A DNA stretch of 64,000 nucleotides, from assembly GCA_039707655.1 (NCBI GenBank), contig CM077673.1, positions 5,094,001-5,158,000 on the forward strand, written 5' to 3'. Origin of the DNA: Elymus sibiricus (Eukaryota > Streptophyta > Magnoliopsida > Poales > Poaceae). The translations under genes and the position numbers were made by a program. The notes under the pieces are model-generated. The model did no database searches and had not been told where the DNA came from. It worked only from the letters and a program-made list of their open reading frames with translations. Shown piece after piece: positions 1-12,882 of the stretch (within the stretch, counting starts at the first letter, position 1; the number at the start of each line of letters is the position of its first letter).

Positions 1-74
1 ACAGGACCCTGGGCTTCCCCGAACGTTCGGACGACCACGACAACCAAAAAACAGTGAATAATAGCATAGAAAAC

Positions 75-3000
75 TAGTAAGAATGCACCAAATTTGCGAG
101 TTTTGGCAAGGTTCCCGTAACCGGACCCCGAGGATCCCCAAATGTTGGGACGACCACAACAACCAAAAACAGTGAATAATAGCATAGAAAACTGGTCAGA
201 CTGGACCAAATCTGGGAGTTCTGGCGAGCTCCCCGTAAGCGGACCCCATGGTTCCCCGAACGTCTCGATCGTCCCGAGACCCAAAATCAGTGAGTAATAG
301 CATAGAAAACTGGCCGGAACAGACAAAATCTGCTAGTTTTGGCGAGGTCCCGGTAAACGGTCCACGGGCTTCCCCGAATGTTCGGATGGCCACGACAACC
401 AAAAAAACAGTGAATAATAGCATAGAAATCTGGTTAGAATGGACAAAATCTGCGAGTTTTGGCGAGGTCCCCGTAAGCGGACCCCGGGGTTCCCCGAACA
501 TTTGGATCGCCCCGGGACCCATAATCAGAGAGTAATAGCATAGAAAACAGGTAAGAATGCCACAAATCTGCGAGTTTTGGCGATGTCACCGTAACCGGTC
601 CACGGGCTCCCCCGAACGTTCGGACGACCAAGACAACCAAAAAACAGTGAATAATAGCACATAAAACTAGTAAGAATGGACCAAATCTGCGAGTTTTGGC
701 GAGGTCCCCGTAACCGGACCCCGGGCTTCCCCGAACGTTCGGACGACCAAGACAACCAAAAAACAGTGAATAATAGCACAGAAAACTAGTAAGAATGGAC
801 CAAATCTGAGTTTTGGCGAGGTCCCCGTAACCGGACCCTGGGCTTCCCCGAACGTTCGGACGACCACGACAACCAAAAAACAGTGAATAATAGCACATAA
901 AACTAGTAAGAATGGACCAAATCTGCGAGTTTTGGCGATGTTACCGTAACCGTTCCACGGGCTTCCCCGAACGTTCGGACGACCAAGACAACCAAAAAAC
1001 AGTGAATAATAGCACAGAAAACTAGTAAGAATGGACCAAATCTGAGTTTTGGCGAGGTCCCCGTAACCGGACCCTGGGCTTCCCCGAACGTTCGGACGAC
1101 CACGACAACCAAAAAACAGTGAATAATAGCACATAAAACTAGTAAGAATGGACCAAATCTGCGAGTTTTGGCGAGGTCCCCGTAACCGGACCCCGGGCTT
1201 CCCCGAACGTTCGGACGACCACGACAACCAAAAAACAGTCAATAATAGCATAGAAAACTGGTAAGAATGGACCAAATCTGCGAGTTTTCGCAAGGTCCCC
1301 GTAACCGGTCCCCGGGCATCCCCAAATGTTGGGACGACCACAACAACCAAAAACAGTGAATAATAGCATAGAAAACAGGTAAGAATGGACCAAATCTGCG
1401 AGTTTTGGCGAGGTCCCCGTAAGCGGACCCCATGGTTCCCCGAACGTTTCGATCGTCCCGAGACCCAAAATCAGTGAGTAATAGCATAGAAAACTGGCCG
1501 GAAAAGACAAAATCTGCTAGTTTTGGCGAGGTCCCGGTAACCGGTCCACGGGCTTCCCCGAATGTTCGGACGGCCACGACAACCAAAAAAACAGTGAATA
1601 ATAGCATAGAAATCTGGTCAGAATGGACAAAATCTGCGAGTTTTGGCAAGGTCCCCGTAAGCGGACCCCGGGGTTCCCCGAACATTTGGATTGCCCCGGG
1701 ACCCATAATCAGAGAGTAATAGCATAGAAAACCGGTACGAATTGACCAAATCTGCGAGTTTTGGCGATGTCCCCGTAACCGGTCCACGGGCTTCCCCGAA
1801 CATTCGGACGACCACCAAAACCAAAAAACAGTGAATAATAGAACATTAAACTAGTAAGAATGGACCAAATCTGTGAGTTTTGGCGAGGTCCCCGTAACAG
1901 GACCCTGGGCTTCCCCGAACGTTCGGACGACCACGACAACCAAAAAACAGTGAATAATAGCATAGAAAACTAGTAAGAATGCACCAAATTTGCGAGTTTT
2001 GGCAAGGTTCCCGTAACCGGACCCCGAGGATCCCCAAATGTTGGGACGACCACAACAACCAAAAACAGTGAATAATAGCATAGAAAACTGGTCAGACTGG
2101 ACCAAATCTGGGAGTTCTGGCGAGCTCCCCGTAAGCGGACCCCATGGTTCCCCGAACGTCTCGATCGTCCCGAGACCCAAAATCAGTGAGTAATAGCATA
2201 GAAAACTGGCCGGAACAGACAAAATCTGCTAGTTTTGGCGAGGTCCCGGTAAACGGTCCACGGGCTTCCCCGAATGTTCGGACGGCCACGACAACCAAAA
2301 AAACAGTGAATAATAGCATAGAAATCTGGTTAGAATGGACAAAATCTGCGAGTTTTGGCGAGGTCCCCGTAAGCGGACCCCGGGGTTCCCCGAACATTTG
2401 GATCGCCCCGGGACCCATAATCAGAGAGTAATAGCATAGAAAACAGGTAAGAATGGACCAAATCTGCGAGTTTTGGCGATGTCACCGTAACCGGTCCACG
2501 GGCTCCCCCGAACGTTCGGACGACCAAGACAACCAAAAAACAGTGAATAATAGCACATAAAACTAGTAAGAATGGACCAAATCTGCGAGTTTTGGCGAGG
2601 TCCCCGTAACCGGACCCCGGGCTTCCCCGAACGTTCGGACGACCAAGACAACCAAAAAACAGTGAATAATAGCACAGAAAACTAGTAAGAATGGACCAAA
2701 TCTGAGTTTTGGCGAGGTCCCCGTAACCGGACCCTGGGCTTCCCCGAACGTTCGGACGACCACGACAACCAAAAAACAGTGAATAATAGCACATAAAACT
2801 AGTAAGAATGGACCAAATCTGCGAGTTTTGGCGATGTTACCGTAACCGTTCCACGGGCTTCCCCGAACGTTCGGACGACCAAGACAACCAAGAAACAGTG
2901 AATAATAGCACAGAAAACTAGTAAGAATGGACCAAATCTGAGTTTTGGCGAGGTCCCCGTAACCGGACCCTGGGCTTCCCCGAACGTTCGGACGACCACG

Positions 3001-5762
3001 ACAACCAAAAAACAGTGAATAATAGCACATAAAACTAGTAAGAATGGACCAAATCTGCGAGTTTTGGCGAGGTCCCCGTAACCGGACCCCGGGCTTCCCC
3101 GAACGTTCGGACGACCACGACAACCAAAAAACAGTCAATAATAGCATAGAAAACTGGTAAGAATGGACCAAATCTGCGAGTTTTCGCAAGGTCCCCGTAA
3201 ACGGTCCCCGGGCATCCCCAAATGTTGGGACGACCACAACAACCAAAAACAGTGAATAATAGCATAGAAAACAGGTAAGAATGGACCAAATCTGCGAGTT
3301 TTGGCGAGGTCCCCGTAAGCGGACCCCATGGTTCCCCGAACGTTTCGATCGTCCCGAGACCCAAAATCAGTGAGTAATAGCATAGAAAACTGGCCGGAAA
3401 AGACAAAATCTGCTAGTTTTGGCGAGGTCCCGGTAACCGGTCCACGGGCTTCCCCGAATGTTCGGACGGCCACGACAACCAAAAAAACAGTGAATAATAG
3501 CATAGAAATCTGGTCAGAATGGACAAAATCTGCGAGTTTTGGCAAGGTCCCCGTAAGCGGACCCCGGGGTTCCCCGAACATTTGGATTGCCCCGGGACCC
3601 ATAATCAGAGAGTAATAGCATAGAAAACCGGTACGAATTGACCAAATCTGCGAGTTTTGGCGATGTCCCCGTAACCGGTCCACGGGCTTCCCCGAACATT
3701 CGGACGACCACCAAAACCAAAAAACAGTGAATAATAGAACATTAAACTAGTAAGAATGGACCAAATCTGTGAGTTTTGGCGAGGTCCCCGTAACAGGACC
3801 CTGGGCTTCCCCGAACGTTCGGACGACCACGACAACCAAAAAACAGTGAATAATAGCATAGAAAACTAGTAAGAATGCACCAAATTTGCGAGTTTTGGCA
3901 AGGTTCCCGTAACCGGACCCCGAGGATCCCCAAATGTTGGGACGACCACAACAACCAAAAACAGTGAATAATAGCATAGAAAACTGGTCAGACTGGACCA
4001 AATCTGGGAGTTCTGGCGAGCTCCCCGTAAGCGGACCCCATGGTTCCCCGAACGTCTCGATCGTCCCGAGACCCAAAATCAGTGAGTAATAGCATAGAAA
4101 ACTGGCCGGAACAGACAAAATCTGCTAGTTTTGGCGAGGTCCCGGTAAACGGTCCACGGGCTTCCCCGAATGTTCGGACGGCCACGACAACCAAAAAAAC
4201 AGTGAATAATAGCATAGAAATCTGGTTAGAATGGACAAAATCTGCGAGTTTTGGCGAGGTCCCCGTAAGCGGACCCCGGGGTTCCCCGAACATTTGGATC
4301 GCCCCGGGACCCATAATCAGAGAGTAATAGCATAGAAAACAGGTAAGAATGGACCAAATCTGCGAGTTTTGGCGATGTCACCGTAACCGGTCCACGGGCT
4401 CCCCCGAACGTTCGGACGACCAAGACAACCAAAAAACAGTGAATAATAGCACATAAAACTAGTAAGAATGGACCAAATCTGCGAGTTTTGGCGAGGTCCC
4501 CGTAACCGGACCCCGGGCTTCCCCGAACGTTCGGACGACCAAGACAACCAAAAAACAGTGAATAATAGCACAGAAAACTAGTAAGAATGGACCAAATCTG
4601 AGTTTTGGCGAGGTCCCCGTAACCGGACCCTGGGCTTCCCCGAACGTTCGGACGACCACGACAACCAAAAAACAGTGAATAATAGCACATAAAACTAGTA
4701 AGAATGGACCAAATCTGCGAGTTTTGGCGATGTTACCGTAACCGTTCCACGGGCTTCCCCGAACGTTCGGACGACCAAGACAACCAAGAAACAGTGAATA
4801 ATAGCACAGAAAACTAGTAAGAATGGACCAAATCTGAGTTTTGGCGAGGTCCCTGTAACCGGACCCTGGGCTTCCCCGAACGTTCGGACGACCACGACAA
4901 CCAAAAAACAGTGAATAATAGCACATAAAACTAGTAAGAATGGACCAAATCTGCGAGTTTTGGCGAGGTCCCCGTAACCGGACCCCGGGCTTCCCCGAAC
5001 GTTCGGACGACCACGACAACCAAAAAACAGTCAATAATAGCATAGAAAACTGGTAAGAATGGACCAAATCTGCGAGTTTTCGCAAGGTCCCCGTAACCGG
5101 TCCCCGGGCATCCCCAAATGTTGGGACGACCACAACAACCAAAAACAGTGAATAATAGCATAGAAAACAGGTAAGAATGGACCAAATCTGCGAGTTTTGG
5201 CGAGGTCCCCGTAAGCGGACCCCATGGTTCCCCGAACGTTTCGATCGTCCCGAGACCCAAAATCAGTGAGTAATAGCATAGAAAACTGGCCGGAAAAGAC
5301 AAAATCTGCTAGTTTTGGCGAGGTCCCGGTAACCGGTCCACGGGCTTCCCCGAATGTTCGGACGGCCACGACAACCAAAAAAACAGTGAATAATAGCATA
5401 GAAATCTGGTCAGAATGGACAAAATCTGCGAGTTTTGGCAAGGTCCCCGTAAGCGGACCCCGGGGTTCCCCGAACATTTGGATTGCCCCGGGACCCATAA
5501 TCAGAGAGTAATAGCATAGAAAACCGGTACGAATTGACCAAATCTGCGAGTTTTGGCGATGTCCCCGTAACCGGTCCACGGGCTTCCCCGAACATTCGGA
5601 CGACCACCAAAACCAAAAAACAGTGAATAATAGAACATTAAACTAGTAAGAATGGACCAAATCTGTGAGTTTTGGCGAGGTCCCCGTAACAGGACCCTGG
5701 GCTTCCCCGAACGTTCGGACGACCACGACAACCAAAAAACAGTGAATAATAGCATAGAAAAC
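75..5762 (+). repeat. 16-mer higher-order repeat, three copies of 1896 bp
   Basis: Copies start at 75, 1971 and 3867, anchored on the diagnostic GAATGCACCAAATTTGCG alpha variant. Each is hexamer A (712 bp) + four monomers of 117/119/117/119 bp (472 bp, two copies of a 236-bp dimer) + hexamer B (712 bp). Copies are nearly identical. Copies 2 and 3 share AACCAAGAAACAG (at 2887 and 4783) where copy 1 reads AACCAAAAAACAG, so the neighbours are the closest relatives. Confidence 0.93.
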
Positions 5763-8700
5763 TAGTAAGAATGCACCAAATTTGCGAGTTTTGGCAAGGT
5801 TCCCGTAACCGGACCCCGAGGATCCCCAAATGTTGGGACGACCACAACAACCAAAAACAGTGAATAATAGCATAGAAAACTGGTCAGACTGGACCAAATC
5901 TGGGAGTTCTGGCGAGCTCCCCGTAAGCGGACCCCATGGTTCCCCGAACGTCTCGATCGTCCCGAGACCCAAAATCAGTGAGTAATAGCATAGAAAACTG
6001 GCCGGAACAGACAAAATCTGCTAGTTTTGGCGAGGTCCCGGTAAACGGTCCACGGGCTTCCCCGAATGTTCGGACGGCCACGACAACCAAAAAAACAGTG
6101 AATAATAGCATAGAAATCTGGTTAGAATGGACAAAATCTGCGAGTTTTGGCGAGGTCCCCGTAAGCGGACCCCGGGGTTCCCCGAACATTTGGATCGCCC
6201 CGGGACCCATAATCAGAGAGTAATAGCATAGAAAACAGGTAAGAATGGACCAAATCTGCGAGTTTTGGCGATGTCACCGTAACCGGTCCACGGGCTCCCC
6301 CGAACGTTCGGACGACCAAGACAACCAAAAAACAGTGAATAATAGCACATAAAACTAGTAAGATTGGACCAAATCTGCGAGTTTTGGCGAGGTCCCCGTA
6401 ACCGGACCCCGGGCTTCCCCGAACGTTCGGACGACCACGACAACCAAAAAACAGTCAATAATAGCATAGAAAACTGGTAAGAATGGACCAAATCTGCGAG
6501 TTTTCGCAAGGTCCCCGTAACCGGTCCCCGGGCATCCCCAAATGTTGGGACGACCACAACAACCAAAAACAGTGAATAATAGCATAGAAAACAGGTAAGA
6601 ATGGACCAAATCTGCGAGTTTTGGCGAGGTCCCCGTAAGCGGACCCCATGGTTCCCCGAACGTTTCGATCGTCCCGAGACCCAAAATCAGTGAGTAATAG
6701 CATAGAAAACTGGCCGGAAAAGACAAAATCTGCTAGTTTTGGCGAGGTCCCGGTAACCGGTCCACGGGCTTCCCCGAATGTTCGGACGGCCACGACAACC
6801 AAAAAAACAATGAATAATAGCATAGAAATCTGGTCAGAATGGACAAAATCTGCGAGTTTTGGCAAGGTCCCCGTAAGCGGACCCCGGGGTTCCCCGAACA
6901 TTTGGATTGGCCCGGGACCCATAATCAGAGAGTAATAGCATAGAAAACCGGTACGAATTGACCAAATCTGCGAGTTTTGGCGATGTCCCCGTAACCGGTC
7001 CACGGGCTTCCCCGAACATTCGGACGACCACCAAAACCAAAAAACAGTGAATAATAGAACATTAAACTAGTAAGAATGGACCAAATCTGTGAGTTTTGGC
7101 GAGGTCCCCGTAACAGGACCCTGGGCTTCCCCGAACGTTCGGACGACCACGACAACCAAAAAACAGTGAATAATAGCATAGAAAACTAGTAAGAATGCAC
7201 CAAATTTGCGAGTTTTGGCAAGGTTCCCGTAACCGGACCCCGAGGATCCCCAAATGTTGGGACGACCACAACAACCAAAAACAGTGAATAATAGCATAGA
7301 AAACTGGTCAGACTGGACCAAATCTGGGAGTTCTGGCGAGCTCCCCGTAAGCGGACCCCATGGTTCCCCGAACGTCTCGATCGTCCCGAGACCCAAAATC
7401 AGTGAGTAATAGCATAGAAAACTGGCCGGAACAGACAAAATCTGCTAGTTTTGGCGAGGTCCCGGTAAACGGTCCACGGGCTTCCCCGAATGTTCGGACG
7501 GCCACGACAACCAAAAAAACAGTGAATAATAGCATAGAAATCTGGTTAGAATGGACAAAATCTGCGAGTTTTGGCGAGGTCCCCGTAAGCGGACCCCGGG
7601 GTTCCCCGAACATTTGGATCGCCCCGGGACCCATAATCAGAGAGTAATAGCATAGAAAACAGGTAAGAATGGACCAAATCTGCGAGTTTTGGCGATGTCA
7701 CCGTAACCGGTCCACGGGCTCCCCCGAACGTTCGGACGACCAAGACAACCAAAAAACAGTGAATAATAGCACATAAAACTAGTAAGATTGGACCAAATCT
7801 GCGAGTTTTGGCGAGGTCCCCGTAACCGGACCCCGGGCTTCCCCGAACGTTCGGACGACCACGACAACCAAAAAACAGTCAATAATAGCATAGAAAACTG
7901 GTAAGAATGGACCAAATCTGCGAGTTTTCGCAAGGTCCCCGTAACCGGTCCCCGGGCATCCCCAAATGTTGGGACGACCACAACAACCAAAAACAGTGAA
8001 TAATAGCATAGAAAACAGGTAAGAATGGACCAAATCTGCGAGTTTTGGCGAGGTCCCCGTAAGCGGACCCCATGGTTCCCCGAACGTTTCGATCGTCCCG
8101 AGACCCAAAATCAGTGAGTAATAGCATAGAAAACTGGCCGGAAAAGACAAAATCTGCTAGTTTTGGCGAGGTCCCGGTAACCGGTCCACGGGCTTCCCCG
8201 AATGTTCGGACGGCCACGACAACCAAAAAAACAGTGAATAATAGCATAGAAATCTGGTCAGAATGGACAAAATCTGCGAGTTTTGGCAAGGTCCCCGTAA
8301 GCGGACCCCGGGGTTCCCCGAACATTTGGATTGCCCCGGGACCCATAATCAGAGAGTAATAGCATAGAAAACCGGTACGAATTGACCAAATCTGCGAGTT
8401 TTGGCGATGTCCCCGTAACCGGTCCACGGGCTTCCCCGAACATTCGGACGACCACCAAAACCAAAAAACAGTGAATAATAGAACATTAAACTAGTAAGAA
8501 TGGACCAAATCTGTGAGTTTTGGCGAGGTCCCCGTAACAGGACCCTGGGCTTCCCCGAACGTTCGGACGACCACGACAACCAAAAAACAGTGAATAATAG
8601 CATAGAAAACTAGTAAGAATGCACCAAATTTGCGAGTTTTGGCAAGGTTCCCGTAACCGGACCCCGAGGATCCCCAAATGTTGGGACGACCACAACAACC

Positions 8701-11458
8701 AAAAACAGTGAATAATAGCATAGAAAACTGGTCAGACTGGACCAAATCTGGGAGTTCTGGCGAGCTCCCCGTAAGCGGACCCCATGGTTCCCCGAACGTC
8801 TCGATCGTCCCGAGACCCAAAATCAGTGAGTAATAGCATAGAAAACTGGCCGGAACAGACAAAATCTGCTAGTTTTGGCGAGGTCCCGGTAAACGGTCCA
8901 CGGGCTTCCCCGAATGTTCGGACGGCCACGACAACCAAAAAAACAGTGAATAATAGCATAGAAATCTGGTTAGAATGGACAAAATCTGCGAGTTTTGGCG
9001 AGGTCCCCGTAAGCGGACCCCGGGGTTCCCCGAACATTTGGATCGCCCCGGGACCCATAATCAGAGAGTAATAGCATAGAAAACAGGTAAGAATGGACCA
9101 AATCTGCGAGTTTTGGCGATGTCACCGTAACCGGTCCACGGGCTCCCCCGAACGTTCGGACGACCAAGACAACCAAAAAACAGTGAATAATAGCACATAA
9201 AACTAGTAAGATTGGACCAAATCTGCGAGTTTTGGCGAGGTCCCCGTAACCGGACCCCGGGCTTCCCCGAACGTTCGGACGACCACGACAACCAAAAAAC
9301 AGTCAATAATAGCATAGAAAACTGGTAAGAATGGACCAAATCTGCGAGTTTTCGCAAGGTCCCCGTAACCGGTCCCCGGGCATCCCCAAATGTTGGGACG
9401 ACCACAACAACCAAAAACAGTGAATAATAGCATAGAAAACAGGTAAGAATGGACCAAATCTGCGAGTTTTGGCGAGGTCCCCGTAAGCGGACCCCATGGT
9501 TCCCCGAACGTTTCGATCGTCCCGAGACCCAAAATCAGTGAGTAATAGCATAGAAAACTGGCCGGAAAAGACAAAATCTGCTAGTTTTGGCGAGGTCCCG
9601 GTAACCGGTCCACGGGCTTCCCCGAATGTTCGGACGGCCACGACAACCAAAAAAACAGTGAATAATAGCATAGAAATCTGGTCAGAATGGACAAAATCTG
9701 CGAGTTTTGGCAAGGTCCCCGTAAGCGGACCCCGGGGTTCCCCGAACATTTGGATTGCCCCGGGACCCATAATCAGAGAGTAATAGCATAGAAAACCGGT
9801 ACGAATTGACCAAATCTGCGAGTTTTGGCGATGTCCCCGTAACCGGTCCACGGGCTTCCCCGAACATTCGGACGACCACCAAAACCAAAAAACAGTGAAT
9901 AATAGAACATTAAACTAGTAAGAATGGACCAAATCTGTGAGTTTTGGCGAGGTCCCCGTAACAGGACCCTGGGCTTCCCCGAACGTTCGGACGACCACGA
10001 CAACCAAAAAACAGTGAATAATAGCATAGAAAACTAGTAAGAATGCACCAAATTTGCGAGTTTTGGCAAGGTTCCCGTAACCGGACCCCGAGGATCCCCA
10101 AATGTTGGGACGACCACAACAACCAAAAACAGTGAATAATAGCATAGAAAACTGGTCAGACTGGACCAAATCTGGGAGTTCTGGCGAGCTCCCCGTAAGC
10201 GGACCCCATGGTTCCCCGAACGTCTCGATCGTCCCGAGACCCAAAATCAGTGAGTAATAGCATAGAAAACTGGCCGGAACAGACAAAATCTGCTAGTTTT
10301 GGCGAGGTCCCGGTAAACGGTCCACGGGCTTCCCCGAATGTTCGGACGGCCACGACAACCAAAAAAACAGTGAATAATAGCATAGAAATCTGGTTAGAAT
10401 GGACAAAATCTGCGAGTTTTGGCGAGGTCCCCGTAAGCGGACCCCGGGGTTCCCCGAACATTTGGATCGCCCCGGGACCCATAATCAGAGAGTAATAGCA
10501 TAGAAAACAGGTAAGAATGGACCAAATCTGCGAGTTTTGGCGATGTCACCGTAACCGGTCCACGGGCTCCCCCGAACGTTCGGACGACCAAGACAACCAA
10601 AAAACAGTGAATAATAGCACATAAAACTAGTAAGATTGGACCAAATCTGCGAGTTTTGGCGAGGTCCCCGTAACCGGACCCCGGGCTTCCCCGAACGTTC
10701 GGACGACCACGACAACCAAAAAACAGTCAATAATAGCATAGAAAACTGGTAAGAATGGACCAAATCTGCGAGTTTTCGCAAGGTCCCCGTAACCGGTCCC
10801 CGGGCATCCCCAAATGTTGGGACGACCACAACAACCAAAAACAGTGAATAATAGCATAGAAAACAGGTAAGAATGGACCAAATCTGCGAGTTTTGGCGAG
10901 GTCCCCGTAAGCGGACCCCATGGTTCCCCGAACGTTTCGATCGTCCCGAGACCCAAAATCAGTGAGTAATAGCATAGAAAACTGGCCGGAAAAGACAAAA
11001 TCTGCTAGTTTTGGCGAGGTCCCGGTAACCGGTCCACGGGCTTCCCCGAATGTTCGGACGGCCACGACAACCAAAAAAACAGTGAATAATAGCATAGAAA
11101 TCTGGTCAGAATGGACAAAATCTGCGAGTTTTGGCAAGGTCCCCGTAAGCGGACCCCGGGGTTCCCCGAACATTTGGATTGCCCCGGGACCCATAATCAG
11201 AGAGTAATAGCATAGAAAACCGGTACGAATTGACCAAATCTGCGAGTTTTGGCGATGTCCCCGTAACCGGTCCACGGGCTTCCCCGAACATTCGGACGAC
11301 CACCAAAACCAAAAAACAGTGAATAATAGAACATTAAACTAGTAAGAATGGACCAAATCTGTGAGTTTTGGCGAGGTCCCCGTAACAGGACCCTGGGCTT
11401 CCCCGAACGTTCGGACGACCACGACAACCAAAAAACAGTGAATAATAGCATAGAAAAC
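5763..11458 (+). repeat. 12-mer higher-order repeat, four copies of 1424 bp
   Basis: Copies start at 5763, 7187, 8611 and 10035. Each equals the 16-mer without its central four-monomer block (1896 - 472 = 1424), so hexamer A is joined to hexamer B. All four carry AAGATTGGACC just after the joint (about 6361, 7785, 9209 and 10633), where the 16-mers have AAGAATGGACC. They therefore derive from one deleted founder. Confidence 0.93.
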
Positions 11459-11814
11459 TAGTAAGAATGCACCAAATTTGCGAGTTTTGGCAAGGTTCCC
11501 GTAACCGGACCCCGAGGATCCCCAAATGTTGGGACGACCACAACAACCAAAAACAGTGAATAATAGCATAGAAAACTGGTCAGACTGGACCAAATCTGGG
11601 AGTTCTGGCGAGCTCCCCGTAAGCGGACCCCATGGTTCCCCGAACGTCTCGATCGTCCCGAGACCCAAAATCAGTGAGTAATAGCATAGAAAACTGGCCG
11701 GAACAGACAAAATCTGCTAGTTTTGGCGAGGTCCCGGTAAACGGTCCACGGGCTTCCCCGAATGTTCGGACGGCCACGACAACCAAAAAAACAGTGAATA
11801 ATAGCATAGAAATC
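11459..11814 (+). repeat. Three-monomer transition between the 12-mer block and the 3.75-kb units
   Basis: Alpha, beta and gamma monomers of the 12-mer type (118, 118 and 120 bp) that lead into a delta monomer shared with the next block. The gamma here is intact, whereas the equivalent gamma at 15491 and 19239 has lost 48 bp. Confidence 0.85.
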
Positions 11815-12170
11815 TGGTTAGAATGGACAAAATCTGCGAGTTTTGGCGAGGTCCCCGTAAGCGGACCCCGGGGTTCCCCGAACATTTGGATCGCCCCGGG
11901 ACCCATAATCAGACAGTAATAGCATAGAAAACAGGTAAGAATTGACCAAATCTGCGAGTTTTGGCGATGTCACCGTAACCGGTCCACGGGCTTCCCCGAA
12001 CGTTCGGACGACCAAGACAACGAAAAAACAGTGAATAATAGCACAGAAAACTAGTAAGAATGGACCAAATCTGCGAGTTTTGGCGAGGTCCCCGTAATCG
12101 GACCCCCGGCTTCCCCGAACGTTCGGACGACCACGACAATCAAAAAACAGTGAATAATAGCATAGAAAAC

Positions 12171-12288
12171 GGGTAAGAATGGACCAAATCTGCGAGTTTT
12201 GGCAAGGTCCCCGTAACCGGTCCCCGGGCATCCCCAAATGTTGGGACGACCACAACAACCAAAAACAGTGAATAATAGCATAGAAAAC
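12171..12288 (+). repeat. Satellite monomer class alpha (118 bp)
   Basis: Recognised by GGCAAGGTCCCCG in the middle, GGGCATCCCCAAATGTTGGG as the dyad segment and a five-A tract (AACCAAAAACAG). The dyad arms are CCCAA/TTGGG where the other classes have CCGAA/TTCGG. The retroelement island interrupts a monomer of this class. Confidence 0.9.
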
Positions 12289-12406
12289 AGGTAAGAATGG
12301 ACCAAATCTGCGAGTTTTGGCGAGGTCCCCGTAAGCGGACCCCATGGTTCCCCGAACGTCTCGATCGTCCCGAGACCCAAAATCAGTGAGTAATAGCATA
12401 GAAAAC
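12289..12406 (+). repeat. Satellite monomer class beta (118 bp)
   Basis: Recognised by GTAAGCGGACCCCATGG, then CGAACGTYTCGATCGTCCC and AGACCCAAAATCAGTGAG. It has no ACGACAACC A-tract. In array 2 many copies read CCCAAGACCC where array 1 has CCCGAGACCC, an array-specific CpG loss. Confidence 0.9.
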
Positions 12407-12526
12407 TGGCCGGAACAGACAAAATCTGCTAGTTTTGGCGAGGTTCCGGTAACCGGTCCACGGGCTTCCCCGAATGTTTGGACGGCCACGACAACCAAAA
12501 AAACAGTGAATAATAGCATAGAAATC
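12407..12526 (+). repeat. Satellite monomer class gamma (120 bp)
   Basis: Begins tGGCCGGAACAGACAAAATC and carries CTGCTAG in place of CTGCGAG, GAGGTCCCGG, CGAATGTTCGGACGGCC and a seven-A tract. The two extra bases relative to alpha are the longer A-tract. In two copies near 15490 and 19238 the first 48 bp are deleted. Confidence 0.9.
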
Positions 12527-12644
12527 TGGTCAGAATGAACAAAATCTGCGAGTTTTCGGGAGGTCCCCGTAAGCGAACCCCGGGGTTCCCCGAACATTTG
12601 GATCGCCCCGGGACCCATAATCAGTGAGTAATAGCATAGAAAAT
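12527..12644 (+). repeat. Satellite monomer class delta (118 bp)
   Basis: Recognised by GGGGTTCCCCGAACATTTGG, ATCGCCCCGGGACCCATAAT and CAGWGAGTAATAG. This class gives the clearest resemblance to pSc119.2 on the complementary strand. Confidence 0.9.
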
Positions 12645-12763
12645 AGGTAAGAATGGACCAAATCTGCGAGTTTTGGCGATGTCACCGTAACCGGTCCACG
12701 GGCTTCCCCGAACGTTCGGACGACCAAGACAACCAAAAAACAGTGAATAATAGCACAGAAAAC
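12645..12763 (+). repeat. Satellite monomer class epsilon (119 bp)
   Basis: Recognised by GGCGATGTCACCGTAACC and GGTCCACGGGC, a perfect 12-bp palindrome CCGAACGTTCGG, ACGACCAAGACAACC and a six-A tract. A variant reading GATGTTACCGTAACCGTTCC forms dimers with a 117-bp zeta-like monomer. Confidence 0.88.
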
Positions 12764-12882
12764 TAGTAAGAATGGACCAAATCTGCGAGTTTTGGCGAGG
12801 TCCCCGTAACCGGACCCCGGGCTTCCCCGAACGTTCGGACGACCACGACAACCAAAAAACAGTGAATAATAGCATAGAAAAC
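12764..12882 (+). repeat. Satellite monomer class zeta (119 bp)
   Basis: Begins tAGTAAGAATGGACC, then GAGGTCCCCGTAACCGGACC, the CCGAACGTTCGG palindrome, ACGACCACGACAACC and a six-A tract. A 117-bp version lacks two bases (CTGAGTTTTGG for CTGCGAGTTTTGG). That 2-bp loss explains why long units are 2 bp shorter than whole multiples of 712. Confidence 0.88.

Larger units (their letters stand above)
12171..12882 (+). repeat. Reference 712-bp hexamer (alpha-beta-gamma-delta-epsilon-zeta)
   Basis: A clean copy of the basic higher-order unit. The six monomers are 118, 118, 120, 118, 119 and 119 bp, counted from the T (or A) of the tGGT/tAGT that precedes AAGAATGG. The same order and lengths recur with a 712-bp step, for example at 11459, 12171 and 12883, and at 27609, 28321, 29033 and 29745 (delta starts). 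All longer periods in both arrays are combinations of this hexamer with monomers added or lost. Confidence 0.93.

Noticed and set aside
12344..12538. Plus-strand open frames of 64-95 aa recurring every hexamer
   Set aside because: They span parts of beta, gamma and delta monomers and recur with the satellite period. No start context or protein family supports coding.
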